Notes under the pieces: model-generated
The model's database searches: none
What the model was told of the DNA's origin: nothing
The model's input: only the letters and a program-made list of their open reading frames with translations
In this document: positions 24,559 to 34,736 of the stretch, in pieces
Layout of the letters: each line of letters starts with the position of its first letter
How positions within the stretch are numbered: position 1 is the stretch's first letter
From: Mycolicibacterium pyrenivorans
GTDB taxonomy: Bacteria; Actinomycetota; Actinomycetes; Mycobacteriales; Mycobacteriaceae
Direction of reading: 5' to 3'
NCBI RefSeq assembly: GCF_025821625.1
Contig: NZ_JACKSH010000224.1
Span: 1 to 60,948, forward strand
Length of the DNA stretch: 60,948 nucleotides
Program-made: the position numbers and the translations under genes

Positions 24559-25683
24559 CTACCGCCCTGCCGGATCGAGGGCCTGCTCGATATCGCTGAG
24601 CAGGTCATCGGTGTCCTCGATGCCCAGCGAGAGCCGGGCGAATCCCTCGGGCACCGGGTCGCCCCAGCGGGCCCTGCGGTCGACCGAGGAGTGGATCCCG
24701 CCGAAACTGGTCGCGGCGACCAGCAGCGCGCTCCTGGCGGCCAGGGCGTGCACCGCGTCCCGGTCCGCCATCTCGACGGCGACGACGCCGCCGAATCGCC
24801 GCATCTGCATCGTGGCGACCGCATGCGAGGGGTCGTCGGGCAGGCCGGGATAACGAACCGACTTCACGGCCGGGTGGGAGCGCAGCATCAGCGCGACCGC
24901 GGCGGCGTTCTGGCATTGGCGTTCGAACCGCAACCCGAGGCTCCCGAGGCTGCGCAGCACGAGCCAGGCCTCGAACGAGCCGAGGACCGGCCCTGACAGC
25001 AGGCGTTCCCGCTGCAGCCGCTCCATCACCTCGGGGTGGCTGCCCGCGACGTAGCCGGCGAGGACGTCGTGGTGTCCCGCGAGCGCCTTGGTGGCGCTGG
25101 CCACCACGAGGTCTGCGCCCAGCGACAGCGGCTGCTGCCCCAGCGGGGTGGCGGTGGTGTTGTCGACGACGAGGATCGAGCCGCGGGCGCGGCAGGTCAT
25201 CGCCAGCTGATGCAGGTCGACGACGTCGAGCCCCGGATTGGACGGCGTCTCGGCCAGCACGACGTCGTCGCGGCCGGCGTCCGCGGCGGCGTCGCACATC
25301 TCGGCACACCGCGCCTCGATGACCGTGACGCCGCGCGGGGCGAGGAACTCGTTGGCGTAGGCGCGCACCTGGTAGTAGCCGTCCGCGGGGACGATGATCG
25401 TGCGGCCGGGTTCGGCGACGGTGCGCAGCACCGACGTGATGGCGGCCATTCCGGAGCCGAACGTCAGCGCGGCTGCGGCGCCTTCGAGTTGGGCGAGCGC
25501 CGATTCCAGTTGTCGCCACGTCGGATTGGAGCTGCGGCCGTAGCTGTCCAGGGAGTCGTCTTCGTCGGGAGGAAGGTGATACGCGGCGGCGGGAACCGGC
25601 GGCGGCGCGATGGGTTCGCCTGGAATCGCTTCTGAGCCAACAGCTTTGATGCTGCGTGTCGAGTCGCCATAGGTTCCGCTCAT
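24559..25683 (-). CDS. Cystathionine gamma-lyase-like PLP enzyme
   Basis: 374-aa Cys/Met-metabolism PLP enzyme. The Schiff-base lysine is in SATKALAGHHDVLAG (about residue 208), with the upstream VVDNTTATPL aspartate and the phosphate-binding GSGMAAIT segment near residue 77. The second substrate loop is SLGGIE-like (ATSFGGIHSSVD, LSLGIEDTDDL). It could be a lyase or a synthase. It sits between gpsA and ddlA, a position where M. tuberculosis has no such gene. ATG start at 25683, 3 bases after the gpsA stop. Confidence 0.88.
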   Translation of the reverse strand: MSGTYGDSTRSIKAVGSEAIPGEPIAPPPVPAAAYHLPPDEDDSLDSYGRSSNPTWRQLESALAQLEGAAAALTFGSGMAAITSVLRTVAEPGRTIIVPADGYYQVRAYANEFLAPRGVTVIEARCAEMCDAAADAGRDDVVLAETPSNPGLDVVDLHQLAMTCRARGSILVVDNTTATPLGQQPLSLGADLVVASATKALAGHHDVLAGYVAGSHPEVMERLQRERLLSGPVLGSFEAWLVLRSLGSLGLRFERQCQNAAAVALMLRSHPAVKSVRYPGLPDDPSHAVATMQMRRFGGVVAVEMADRDAVHALAARSALLVAATSFGGIHSSVDRRARWGDPVPEGFARLSLGIEDTDDLLSDIEQALDPAGR

Positions 25684-25686
25684 CCG

Positions 25687-26682
25687 CTACTCCGGTTTGG
25701 TGGTGCGGCCGAGTAGCAGCGCCACCGCGTCGTCGACGGAAAGTGCTTTGTGACAGACCCGCTCCACCGCCTCGGTGAGCGGCATCTCGACGTCGTAGCT
25801 GGACGCCAGAGCCAGGACCGACTGACACGAGGTGACACCTTCGGCGACGTGGCCTCCCGTCGCGGCGAGCGCGGCCTGCATGGTGCCGCCCTTGCCCAGC
25901 CGTTCGCCGAAGGAACGGTTGCGCGAGTGCGGTGACATGCACGTCGCCACGAGGTCACCGATGCCCGCGAGCCCGGCCAGGGTCGCGGGCTTGGCGCCCA
26001 ACGCGATTCCGAGCCGCATGATCTCGGCCAGGCCGCGGGTGATGATCGCCGCCGCCGTGTTCTCCCCCAGCCCGACACCCGCGGCCATGCCGCACGCGAG
26101 TGCGATGACGTTCTTGCATGCGCCGCCGACTTCGGCACCGATCACGTCGGAGTTGGTGTAGGGCCGGAAGTAGCCGGTGGCCAGCGCGCGCTGAATCGTC
26201 ACCGCCCTCCCGGAGTCGGTGCACGCGACCACGGTCGCGGCGGGCTGACCCTGCGCGATCTCGCTGGCCAGATTCGGGCCGGTGACGACCGCAACCCGAG
26301 ACGGGTCGACACCGGTCACCTGCACGATGACCTGACTCATCCGCATCAGCGTGTCCAGCTCGATTCCTTTGGCCAGGCTCACCAGGGTGGCGTCGGCGTC
26401 GAGGGCGTCCTTCCAGACGGTGAGATTGGCACGCAGGGTCTGCGACGGCACCGCCAGCAGCACCGTGCACGCACCGGTGAGCGCTTCGACGTGGTCACCG
26501 GTGGCCCGGATCGACTCCGGAAGCGGGCCGTCGAGGTATCCGGAGTTTCGATGGGTGCGGTTGATCTCGTCTGCCAGCTCGGGCCGACGGGCCCACAGCC
26601 TGACGTTGTTGCCGGCTTCTGCCAACACCTTGGCGAGGGCTGTCCCCCACGCCCCGGCACCCATCACCGCCGCCTCGACCAC
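25687..26682 (-). CDS. gpsA: Glycerol-3-phosphate dehydrogenase [NAD(P)+]
   Basis: Reduces dihydroxyacetone phosphate to sn-glycerol 3-phosphate for phospholipid synthesis (gpdA2, Rv2982c). The Rossmann motif VMGAGAWGTALAKVL lies at the N-terminus and the C-terminal substrate domain has CKNVIALACGMAAGVGLGEN. The open frame extends to 27006 across the divergent fbiD gene, but conservation begins at the Rossmann motif. I chose GTG 26682 (331 aa, family length about 334). Confidence 0.95.
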   Translation of the reverse strand: MVEAAVMGAGAWGTALAKVLAEAGNNVRLWARRPELADEINRTHRNSGYLDGPLPESIRATGDHVEALTGACTVLLAVPSQTLRANLTVWKDALDADATLVSLAKGIELDTLMRMSQVIVQVTGVDPSRVAVVTGPNLASEIAQGQPAATVVACTDSGRAVTIQRALATGYFRPYTNSDVIGAEVGGACKNVIALACGMAAGVGLGENTAAAIITRGLAEIMRLGIALGAKPATLAGLAGIGDLVATCMSPHSRNRSFGERLGKGGTMQAALAATGGHVAEGVTSCQSVLALASSYDVEMPLTEAVERVCHKALSVDDAVALLLGRTTKPE

Positions 26683-26725
26683 GGCTTCAGCGTAGCCGGG
26701 AACAATCGGCTGGCAGGATGGCGCT

Positions 26726-27412
26726 GTGAGCGGCATGAACCACGGCACGGCCGGTGTCTCGGCCAGGCCCCGCCGCGCTCCGGGCGCCGACATCGGACTG
26801 GTGATCGCGGTGAAGCGGCTCACTGCGGCCAAGACACGGCTGGCACCGGTGTTTTCGGCGGCGACCCGCGAGAGCATCGTGCTGGCGATGCTGGTGGACA
26901 CGATCACCGCCGCCTCGGCGGTCGCGGCACTGCAGTCGGTGATCATCGTCACCCCCGACGACACCGCGGCGGCGGCGGCGCGACGGCTGGGCGCGCTGGC
27001 GCTCACCGACCCGACACCCGAGGGGCATCACGACCCTCTCAACAACGCCCTGCTGGCGGCCGAGGCGATGGTGCGCCGGGACAGCGCGAACGTCGTTGCG
27101 CTGCAGGGTGACCTACCCGCGCTGCAGACCCACGAACTCGCGGAGGCGATCACCGCCGCCAGGGGCGCGCCGCGCAGCTTCGTCGCAGACCGGCACGGCA
27201 CCGGGACGTCGGCGCTGTTCTCGTTCGGGGTGCCACTGGACCCGCGCTTCGGCGCTGATTCCGCAGAGCGCCATCGTCGTTCGGGGGCGATCGAGTTGAC
27301 GGGCCGGTGGCCGGGGCTGCGGTGCGACATCGACACACCCGACGACCTGATGGCGGCGCGCGGCCTCGGCATCGGCTCGGCGACGGCACGAGCGATCGGT
27401 CCCGAGATCTGA
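26726..27412 (+). CDS. fbiD: Phosphoenolpyruvate/2-phospholactate guanylyltransferase (FbiD/CofC)
   Basis: Nucleotidyltransferase producing the activated phosphoenolpyruvyl-GDP intermediate of coenzyme F420 synthesis (Rv2983). The 228-aa protein has the GT-A-like N-terminus IAVKRLTAAKTRLAP, the acidic LQGDLPAL motif and the C-terminal DIDTPDDL. GTG 26726 or ATG 26735 could start it; both precede the conserved region. It is divergent from gpsA with a 43-base gap. Confidence 0.93.
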   Translation: MSGMNHGTAGVSARPRRAPGADIGLVIAVKRLTAAKTRLAPVFSAATRESIVLAMLVDTITAASAVAALQSVIIVTPDDTAAAAARRLGALALTDPTPEGHHDPLNNALLAAEAMVRRDSANVVALQGDLPALQTHELAEAITAARGAPRSFVADRHGTGTSALFSFGVPLDPRFGADSAERHRRSGAIELTGRWPGLRCDIDTPDDLMAARGLGIGSATARAIGPEI

Positions 27413-27489
27413 CCCTGCAGATGTGACGGGCCCGAGCGATGACCCGACTCGGTAGCAGGAGCACCTCCCGATAGGGAATCATCACAGAG

Positions 27490-29676
27490 ATGACCGAAGC
27501 CCAGACCCGACCCGACACCTCGGACACATCGGAGGCGACGGCCGCCCTGCCGCCGATCACGGGTTCTGCTGACTCGGCACCCGAGGCGCCGCCGGCGGCG
27601 ACCTCACCGACGATCGACGACCCGCTGCCCGAGGACCGCTACCTCAACCGCGAGCTGAGCTGGCTCGACTTCAACGCCAGGGTGCTCGCGCTCGCCGCGG
27701 ATCCGTCGCTCGCACTCCTGGAACGCGCGAAGTTCCTGGCCATCTTCGCGTCCAACCTCGACGAGTTCTACATGGTGCGGGTCGCAGGGCTCAAGCGGCG
27801 TGACGAGATGGGGCTTTCGGTGCGGTCCGCCGACGGCCTGTCGCCGCGCGAGCAGTTGCGCCGGATCAGTGAGCGCACCCAGCAGATCGCCAGCCGTCAC
27901 GCGCGGGTGTTCCTCGACGCGGTACGGCCCGCACTGGCCGACAAGGGCATCATCATCGTCACGTGGGGCGAGCTCGACGAGGCCGAACGGGGCCGGCTGT
28001 CCACCTACTTCCACGAGCAGGTGTTCCCGGTCCTCACCCCGTTGGCCGTCGACCCCGCTCACCCGTTCCCGTTCGTCAGTGGCCTGAGCCTGAACCTGGC
28101 CATCACCGTCAAACACCCCGACGACGGCGGACAGCACTTCGCCCGAATCAAGGTGCCCGACAACGTCGACCGCTTCGTCGAGCTGTCCAGCCGCGAAGGC
28201 ACTCCGGAGGTCGTGCGCTTCCTCCCGATGGAGGAGTTGATCGCGGCGTTCCTGCCGGTGCTGTTCCCCGGGCTGGAGATCGTCGAACATCACGCGTTCC
28301 GGATCACCCGCAACGCGGATTTCGAGGTGGAAGAGGATCGCGACGAGGACCTCCTGCAGGCGCTGGAGCGGGAGTTGGCCCGTCGGCGCTTCGGGTCCCC
28401 CGTGCGGCTGGAAGTCTCCGACGACATGACCGAGGGCATGCTCGAGTTGTTGTTGCGTGAACTCGACGTCGCGCCCGGAGATGTCGTCGAAGTTCCCGGG
28501 TTGCTGGATCTCTCGTCGCTGTGGCAGATCTACGGCGTCGACCGGCCCGCGCTCAAGGATCGGCCGTTCGTTCCCGCCACCCCACCGGCGTTCGGTGAGC
28601 GGGAGACACCCAAGAGCATCTTCTCCACCCTGCGCGACGGCGATGTCCTCGTCCACCACCCGTACGACTCGTTCTCCACCACGGTGCAACGTTTCATCGA
28701 GCAGGCCGCCGCGGACCCCAACGTGCTGGCGATCAAGCAGACGCTCTATCGCACATCCGGTGACTCCCCGATCGTCAACGCGCTCATCGATGCCGCCGAA
28801 GCCGGCAAGCAGGTGGTGGCGCTCGTCGAGATCAAGGCCAGGTTCGACGAGCAGGCCAACATCAAGTGGGCCCGCGCTCTCGAGCAGGCGGGCGTGCACG
28901 TGGTGTACGGGCTGATCGGATTGAAGACACACTGCAAGACCTGTCTGGTCGTGCGTCGCGAGGGCTCGATGATCCGGCGGTACTGCCACGTCGGCACCGG
29001 CAACTACAACCCCAAGACCGCACGGCTGTATGAGGACATCGGCCTGTTGACCGCGGCGCCGGACATCGGAGCGGACCTCACCGACCTGTTCAACTCGCTG
29101 ACGGGCTACTCGCGTAAGGAGTCCTACCGCAACCTGCTGGTCGCTCCGTACGGCGTGCGCCGGGGCATCATCGAGCGGATCGAACGCGAGATCGCAGCCA
29201 CCCGTGACGGCGCCGAGGGCCGGATCCGCATGAAGGCCAACGCGTTGGTCGACGAGCAGGTCATCGATTCGCTCTACCGGGCATCGCAGGCCGGCGTGCG
29301 GGTGGAGGTGGTGGTCCGCGGGATCTGCGCGCTGCGCCCGGGCGCCCCCGACTTCTCGGAGAACGTCAAGGTCCGCTCGATCCTCGGCCGATTCCTCGAG
29401 CATTCGCGGGTCATTCACTTCCGCGCCCTCGACGAGTTCTGGATCGGCAGCGCCGACATGATGCATCGTAATCTCGACCGGCGCGTGGAAGTGATGGCGC
29501 AGGTTAAGGATCCGCGATTGACCGCACAGTTGGACGACATCTTCGAATCGGCGATGGACCCGAGCACCCGTTGCTGGGAACTCGGCGCCGACGGGCACTG
29601 GACGGCATCGCCTCAGGAGGGGCAGACCGTACGTGACCATCAGGTGTCGATGATGGAACGGCACCGTCATCCCTAG
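27490..29676 (+). CDS. ppk: Polyphosphate kinase 1
   Basis: Reversible ATP-dependent polyphosphate synthesis. The 728-aa protein starts with a Thr/Ala/Pro-rich disordered tail (about 45 aa), then the PPK N-domain (RYLNRELSWLDFNARVL), head domain and two phospholipase-D-like catalytic domains. The autophosphorylated histidine is His500 in CHVGTGNYNPKTA. Homolog of Rv2984. ATG start at 27490. mutT1 follows after 46 bases, the usual mycobacterial pairing. Confidence 0.97.
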   Translation: MTEAQTRPDTSDTSEATAALPPITGSADSAPEAPPAATSPTIDDPLPEDRYLNRELSWLDFNARVLALAADPSLALLERAKFLAIFASNLDEFYMVRVAGLKRRDEMGLSVRSADGLSPREQLRRISERTQQIASRHARVFLDAVRPALADKGIIIVTWGELDEAERGRLSTYFHEQVFPVLTPLAVDPAHPFPFVSGLSLNLAITVKHPDDGGQHFARIKVPDNVDRFVELSSREGTPEVVRFLPMEELIAAFLPVLFPGLEIVEHHAFRITRNADFEVEEDRDEDLLQALERELARRRFGSPVRLEVSDDMTEGMLELLLRELDVAPGDVVEVPGLLDLSSLWQIYGVDRPALKDRPFVPATPPAFGERETPKSIFSTLRDGDVLVHHPYDSFSTTVQRFIEQAAADPNVLAIKQTLYRTSGDSPIVNALIDAAEAGKQVVALVEIKARFDEQANIKWARALEQAGVHVVYGLIGLKTHCKTCLVVRREGSMIRRYCHVGTGNYNPKTARLYEDIGLLTAAPDIGADLTDLFNSLTGYSRKESYRNLLVAPYGVRRGIIERIEREIAATRDGAEGRIRMKANALVDEQVIDSLYRASQAGVRVEVVVRGICALRPGAPDFSENVKVRSILGRFLEHSRVIHFRALDEFWIGSADMMHRNLDRRVEVMAQVKDPRLTAQLDDIFESAMDPSTRCWELGADGHWTASPQEGQTVRDHQVSMMERHRHP

Positions 29677-29722
29677 TCGCCACAGTCGATCTCCCGGACT
29701 CGGGTGACCAGCAGGAGTTGAG

Positions 29723-30652
29723 GTGCCGAAGGAGAACAAACCGGATGTGGCCGTGGTGACGCCGTTGATCCTGGCCGCCGGTGCCGTGTTGTGGCGCCCG
29801 CACGATGTCACGGGTACGCCGGAGATCGCGATCATCCACCGGCCGCGCTATGACGACTGGTCGCTGCCCAAGGGCAAGGTCGATCCCGGTGAGACCGAAC
29901 CCGTGGCCGCCGTGCGCGAGATCGAAGAGGAGACAGGCTTTCGCGCCCATCTCGGTCGCCGGCTCGCGACGGTGAGCTACCCCGTGGAGGACAGCATCAA
30001 GAAGGTGCGCTATTGGACGGGGCGGTGCGTCGGCGGACAGTTCAGCGTCAACGTAGAGGTCGACGATCTGAAGTGGCTGCCGGCAGCCCAGGCGATGACG
30101 GCGTTGACCTATCCGCACGACCGCAAGGTGCTGCGCCGCTTCCTGAAGCTGCCCGCCGACACCCAGACGGTGATGATCGTTCGTCACGGCACGGCGGGAA
30201 GTAAGGCCAGATACCAGGGCGACGACCGAAAGCGTCCGCTGGACAAGCACGGTCGGGCTCAGGCCGAGTCGCTTGTCGGGCAGCTCCTGGCATTCGGTGC
30301 CGGTGAGCTGTTCGCGGCCGACCGGGTGCGGTGCAGGCAGACGCTCGATCCTCTGGCCGAGGAGCTGGGGGCGGTGATCCACGACGAGCCCGACCTCACC
30401 GAGGAGGCGTACGCGGACAACCGCAAGGCAACCCGCAACCGAATCCTCGAGATCGCCGCGACCTCGGTCAACCCGGTGATCTGCACGCAGGGCAAGGTCA
30501 TCCCCGATCTCATCGAATGGTGGTGCGAACGCGACGGCGTGCGGCCCGACAAGTCACGGAACCGTAAGGGCAGCACGTGGGTGATGTCACTGGCCGACGG
30601 CCGGCTGATCGCCGCCGACCACATAGGCAGCCCGCTGGCGCCGAAGAAGTGA
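29723..30652 (+). CDS. mutT1: MutT1: Nudix hydrolase with histidine-phosphatase domain
   Basis: 309-aa two-domain sanitising enzyme (Rv2985). The N-terminal Nudix box is complete (GKVDPGETEPVAAVREIEEETGF pattern, ending in EEETGF at about residue 74), for hydrolysis of 8-oxo-(d)GTP and diadenosine polyphosphates. The C-terminal half has the RHG motif (IVRHGTAGSK, about residue 153) of the histidine phosphatase family, which hydrolyses the diphosphate product further. GTG start at 29723 with a GAGTTGAGG box upstream. Confidence 0.95.
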   Translation: MPKENKPDVAVVTPLILAAGAVLWRPHDVTGTPEIAIIHRPRYDDWSLPKGKVDPGETEPVAAVREIEEETGFRAHLGRRLATVSYPVEDSIKKVRYWTGRCVGGQFSVNVEVDDLKWLPAAQAMTALTYPHDRKVLRRFLKLPADTQTVMIVRHGTAGSKARYQGDDRKRPLDKHGRAQAESLVGQLLAFGAGELFAADRVRCRQTLDPLAEELGAVIHDEPDLTEEAYADNRKATRNRILEIAATSVNPVICTQGKVIPDLIEWWCERDGVRPDKSRNRKGSTWVMSLADGRLIAADHIGSPLAPKK

Positions 30653-30666
30653 CGCCACAAATGAAT

Positions 30667-31344
30667 TCAAGCTAGGTCCACTCCGGACACACGAATACGC
30701 CGCGGGTCGTCATGACCCGCGGCGTCTTCGATGCTGTGACTACTTGCGACCGCGCTTGGCCGGAGCCTTCTTGGCCGGAGCCTTCTTGGCCGCAGCCTTC
30801 TTCGCCGGTGCGGCCTTCTTGACCGCGGCCTTCTTGGCCGGAGCCTTCTTCGCCGGTGCGGCCTTCTTGACCGCGGCCTTCTTGGCCCCGGAGCCTTCTT
30901 CGCCGGTGCGGCCTTCTTGACCGCGGCCTTCTTGGCCGGAGCCTTCTTGGCCGGTGCGGCCTTCTTCGCCGCGGCCTTCTTGGCCGGAGCCTTCTTGGCC
31001 GCCTTGCGGGCGGTGCTGCCCGCTGTCACTCCACGCTTCACTGCAGGTCCCTCCGCCGGGAGGCGCTGTGCGCCAGAAACAACGGCCTTGAATTGAGCGC
31101 CAGGACGAAACGCCGGCACGGAGGTGGGCTTGACCTTGACCGTCTCGCCAGTGCGCGGATTGCGCGCAACGCGGGCGGCACGACGACGCTGTTCGAAAAC
31201 GCCGAAGCCGGTGATGGTCACACTCTCACCCTTGTGAACCGCACGCACGATGGTGTCAACAACGTTCTCAACCGCCGCAGTGGCCTGCCGACGATCCGAG
31301 CCCAATTTCTCCGTGAGTACGTCGATGAGCTCTGCTTTGTTCAT
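30667..31344 (-). CDS. hupB: HupB (HU/histone-like) with an apparent frameshift in the C-terminal tail
   Basis: Nucleoid protein: residues 1-90 form a standard HU domain (MNKAELIDVL ... NPRTGETVKVKP), and the tail starts as Lys/Ala/Pro repeats (AKKAPAKKAA). At codon 153 a run of four C (30886-30889; GGGG in the coding strand) replaces the two seen in the equivalent place of the other repeat copies. The +2 change shifts the frame and yields a 73-residue Arg/Pro-rich tail to 30667. If two bases are removed, the frame returns to KAPAKKAAVKK repeats ending APAKRGRK at a stop at 30740-30742 (200 aa), which is the expected mycobacterial HupB end. The shifted tail even reads through the terminator hairpin at 30697-30725. 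A sequencing or assembly error, or a real mutation, are both possible. Confidence 0.85.
   Translation of the reverse strand: MNKAELIDVLTEKLGSDRRQATAAVENVVDTIVRAVHKGESVTITGFGVFEQRRRAARVARNPRTGETVKVKPTSVPAFRPGAQFKAVVSGAQRLPAEGPAVKRGVTAGSTARKAAKKAPAKKAAAKKAAPAKKAPAKKAAVKKAAPAKKAPGPRRPRSRRPHRRRRLRPRRPRSRRPHRRRRLRPRRLRPRRLRPSAVASSHSIEDAAGHDDPRRIRVSGVDLA
30697..30725. terminator. Bidirectional hairpin between mutT1 and hupB
   Basis: ACGCCGCGGGTC (30697-30708) and GACCCGCGGCGT (30714-30725) form a perfect 12-bp GC-rich stem with a GTCAT loop, 14 bases beyond the ancestral hupB stop (30740) and 45 bases beyond the mutT1 stop. There is no T-run, as is common for mycobacterial terminators. It serves two convergent genes. 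Confidence 0.75.
30793..30990 (-). repeat. Tandem 48-bp Lys/Ala/Pro-coding repeats in the hupB tail
   Basis: Units of 48 bases encode the 16-residue pattern KKAAVKKAAPAKKAPA. The landmark GACCGCGGCC recurs at 30821, 30869 and 30919: one interval is exactly 48, the other 50. The extra two bases are in the CCCC run at 30886-30889 and cause the frameshift. Such repeats are prone to length change and to assembly error. Confidence 0.8.
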
Positions 31345-31546
31345 GCAAAACCTCCGAATACCAGTGGTCCTCCTTGGACCGACTAGTGGACACGGTAAAC
31401 CCTATGGCTGCTGATTTCCAAGAGCCACGCGCAATTTCAGGCAAAGCCAGCGAACTTTTTTCAATCCGCTTGCCGCCCTTGACCTCCTGCCCGATGCCGC
31501 GAAAAGCAGATCGGAGCGTGGCGATTTCGGTTGTCGGAGCCGCCTG

Positions 31547-32140
31547 TCAGGCCGGCAGAGTGTGCGGTTTCCAGCTCGGGCGACGGGCCTCGTATTGCTC
31601 GATCTGGTCCCGTTTCCGCAGCGTAAGGCCTATATCGTCGAGTCCCTCGATGAGTCGCCAGGCGGTGTAGTCGTCAATGTTGAACGGCACCATGACCGTT
31701 CCTGCGGTCACGGTCCGATCTTGAAGATTCACAGTGATTTCCACCCCGGGATGCTGCTCGATGACTTTCCACAACAATTCCACATCGTCTTGTGCGACTT
31801 CTGCGGCCAGCAGACCGGCCTTGCCCGCGTTCCCGCGGAAGATGTCGGCGAATCGGGACGAGATCACCACCCGGAATCCGAAGTCCATGAGCGCCCAGAC
31901 GGCATGCTCGCGAGACGAACCGGTGCCGAAATCCGGTCCGGCGACCAATACCGACCCTTTGTCGAAAGGCGCCTGATTGAGAATGAACGACGGATCGTTG
32001 CGCCAGGCGGCAAACAGACCATCCTCGAATCCTGTTCGGGTCACCCGCTTCAAGTAGACCGCGGGAATGATCTGATCGGTGTCGACATTCGAGCGCCGTA
32101 GCGGCACGCCGATCCCGGTGTGGGTGCGAAAGGCTTCCAT
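31547..32140 (-). CDS. leuD: 3-isopropylmalate dehydratase small subunit
   Basis: Small (swivelling domain) subunit of isopropylmalate isomerase in leucine synthesis. At 197 aa the length is usual. Family motifs: NVDTDQIIPA near the N-terminus and GPDFGTGSSREHAVWAL, which holds the active-site GSSRE loop. ATG start at 32140; leuC ends 30 bases upstream on the same strand. Confidence 0.97.
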   Translation of the reverse strand: MEAFRTHTGIGVPLRRSNVDTDQIIPAVYLKRVTRTGFEDGLFAAWRNDPSFILNQAPFDKGSVLVAGPDFGTGSSREHAVWALMDFGFRVVISSRFADIFRGNAGKAGLLAAEVAQDDVELLWKVIEQHPGVEITVNLQDRTVTAGTVMVPFNIDDYTAWRLIEGLDDIGLTLRKRDQIEQYEARRPSWKPHTLPA

Positions 32141-32170
32141 CGAGAGTCTCCTGTCGGGTCAGCGCTTGTT

Positions 32171-33616
<1,446 letters not shown>

Positions 33617-33624
33617 CTTGACTA

Positions 33625-33660
33625 TCTCACAATCTGGGAAGCTAGTATCTCCTTGTGAGA
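33625..33660. promoter_or_regulatory. Operator-like inverted repeat between leuC and the IclR regulator
   Basis: TCTCACAA (33625-33632) and TTGTGAGA (33653-33660) form perfect 8-bp arms 20 bases apart in the divergent leuC/IclR gap; the right arm includes the GTG start of the regulator. TAGTAT at 33644 is a possible -10. Binding by the adjacent IclR protein, giving leuCD control and autoregulation, is inferred from position. Confidence 0.6.
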
Positions 33661-34356
33661 CAGGATAGCGGCATCGGCGTGCTCGACAAAGCTGTGGGGG
33701 TGCTCTACGCCGTGGCTCAGTCCCCGTGCGGCCTGGCGGATCTCTGCGAGCGCACGGACCTGCCACGGGCCACCGCCCACCGCCTGGCCGTCGGGCTGGA
33801 AGTGCACCGGCTGCTCGCCCGTGACGGCGACGGGCAGTGGCGCCTGGGCCCTGCCCTCACCGAGCTCGCAGGGCACGTGCGGGATCCGCTGCTGGCCGCG
33901 GGCGCCGCGGTGCTGCCCCGGCTGCGAGAGCTCACCGGAGAGAGCGTGCAGCTGTACCGGCGCGAGGGCACCGCGCGGATCTGCGTCGCCGCCCTCGAGC
34001 CGCCTGCCGGGCTTCGCGACACGGTTCCTGTGGGCGCACGCCTGCCGATGAACGCCGGCTCCGGCGCGAAGGTGCTACTCGCCTACGCCGACGCGGCGAC
34101 ACAGCAGGCGGTGCTCCCGTCGGCGAAGTTCACCGACCGGACGCTCGCCGAGGTGCGCAAACGGGGGTGGGCTCAGAGCGCCGCAGAGCGCGAACCGGGA
34201 GTGGCCAGTGTGTCCGCTCCGGTCCGGGACACGCGTGGCGCCGTGATCGCAGCGGTGTCGGTGTCGGGTCCGATCGACCGGATGGGCCGGCGGCCCGGGG
34301 CGCGGTGGGCGGCGGATCTCGTCGCCGCGTCCGACGCGCTGACCCGCAGGCTCTGA
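33655..34356 (+). CDS. IclR-family transcriptional regulator
   Basis: 233-aa regulator with an N-terminal winged helix-turn-helix (GLADLCERTDLPRATAHRLAVGLE, residues 25-48) and a C-terminal IclR effector domain (GSGAKVLLAYA, VASVSAPVRDTRGAVIAAVSVSGP). Homolog of Rv2989. It is transcribed divergently from leuCD, so it is the likely regulator of those genes. GTG start at 33655 lies within the operator-like repeat, leaving a very short or no leader. Confidence 0.92.
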   Translation: MRQDSGIGVLDKAVGVLYAVAQSPCGLADLCERTDLPRATAHRLAVGLEVHRLLARDGDGQWRLGPALTELAGHVRDPLLAAGAAVLPRLRELTGESVQLYRREGTARICVAALEPPAGLRDTVPVGARLPMNAGSGAKVLLAYADAATQQAVLPSAKFTDRTLAEVRKRGWAQSAAEREPGVASVSAPVRDTRGAVIAAVSVSGPIDRMGRRPGARWAADLVAASDALTRRL

Positions 34357-34385
34357 GATCCAGAGCGCCACGCAGTGATGATGAG

Positions 34386-34458
34386 TACCCCCGATGGGAT
34401 TCGAACCCACGCTACCGCCGTGAGAGGGCGGCGTCCTAGGCCGCTAGACGACGGGGGC
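34386..34458 (-). tRNA. tRNA-Glu (anticodon CUC)
   Basis: 73-nt cloverleaf on the minus strand: acceptor GCCCCCG pairs with CGGGGGT (terminal G-U), D-arm GTCTAGCGGCCTAGGAC, anticodon stem CCGCC/GGCGG around CTCTCAC, T-arm GTGGG-TTCGAAT-CCCAT. The anticodon CTC reads GAG codons. CCA is not encoded. Position matches the Glu/Gln tRNA pair upstream of gltX in M. tuberculosis. Confidence 0.95.
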
Positions 34459-34544
34459 TAGAACAACTTCTGCGACGGAAAGCATAGCCCAGGGGCGAAT
34501 GCTGACCTAATCACTGCAACTTCGTCGCGGGCTTGCCGCGATCG

Positions 34545-34616
34545 CTGGGGTACCAGGACTCGAACCTAGAATGGCGGTACCAGAAACCGCTGTGTTGCCA
34601 ATTACACCATACCCCA
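34545..34616 (-). tRNA. tRNA-Gln (anticodon CUG)
   Basis: 72-nt minus-strand cloverleaf: acceptor TGGGGTA with TACCCCA, D-arm GTGTAATTGGCAACAC, anticodon stem GCGGT/ACCGC around TTCTGGT (anticodon CTG, reads CAG), T-arm CTAGG-TTCGAGT-CCTGG, discriminator G. CCA is not encoded. The 380-base stretch 34357-34736 holds only this tRNA, tRNA-Glu and short spacers; TAGTGT on the minus strand near 34712 is a possible -10 for the pair. Confidence 0.95.
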
Positions 34617-34736
34617 CTGGCTGCTTGTCACCGCAGGTCACAAGCTGTTTTCCGGCCCCGACGCATCGTGGCTGTGCCGCGCTGCGTCTTCTGGTGGGCC
34701 GACGAGCACACTACCAAATATCTGGCGGTGGTTTTC

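Noticed and set aside
27604..29835. 743-aa minus-strand open frame
   Set aside because: Antisense to ppk and slightly longer than it, but without domain motifs; ppk has all catalytic residues.
30667..30739. Arg/Pro-rich HupB tail as an evolved domain
   Set aside because: It reads through the terminator hairpin and the ancestral frame is intact behind a 2-base change, so it is best treated as a frameshift product.
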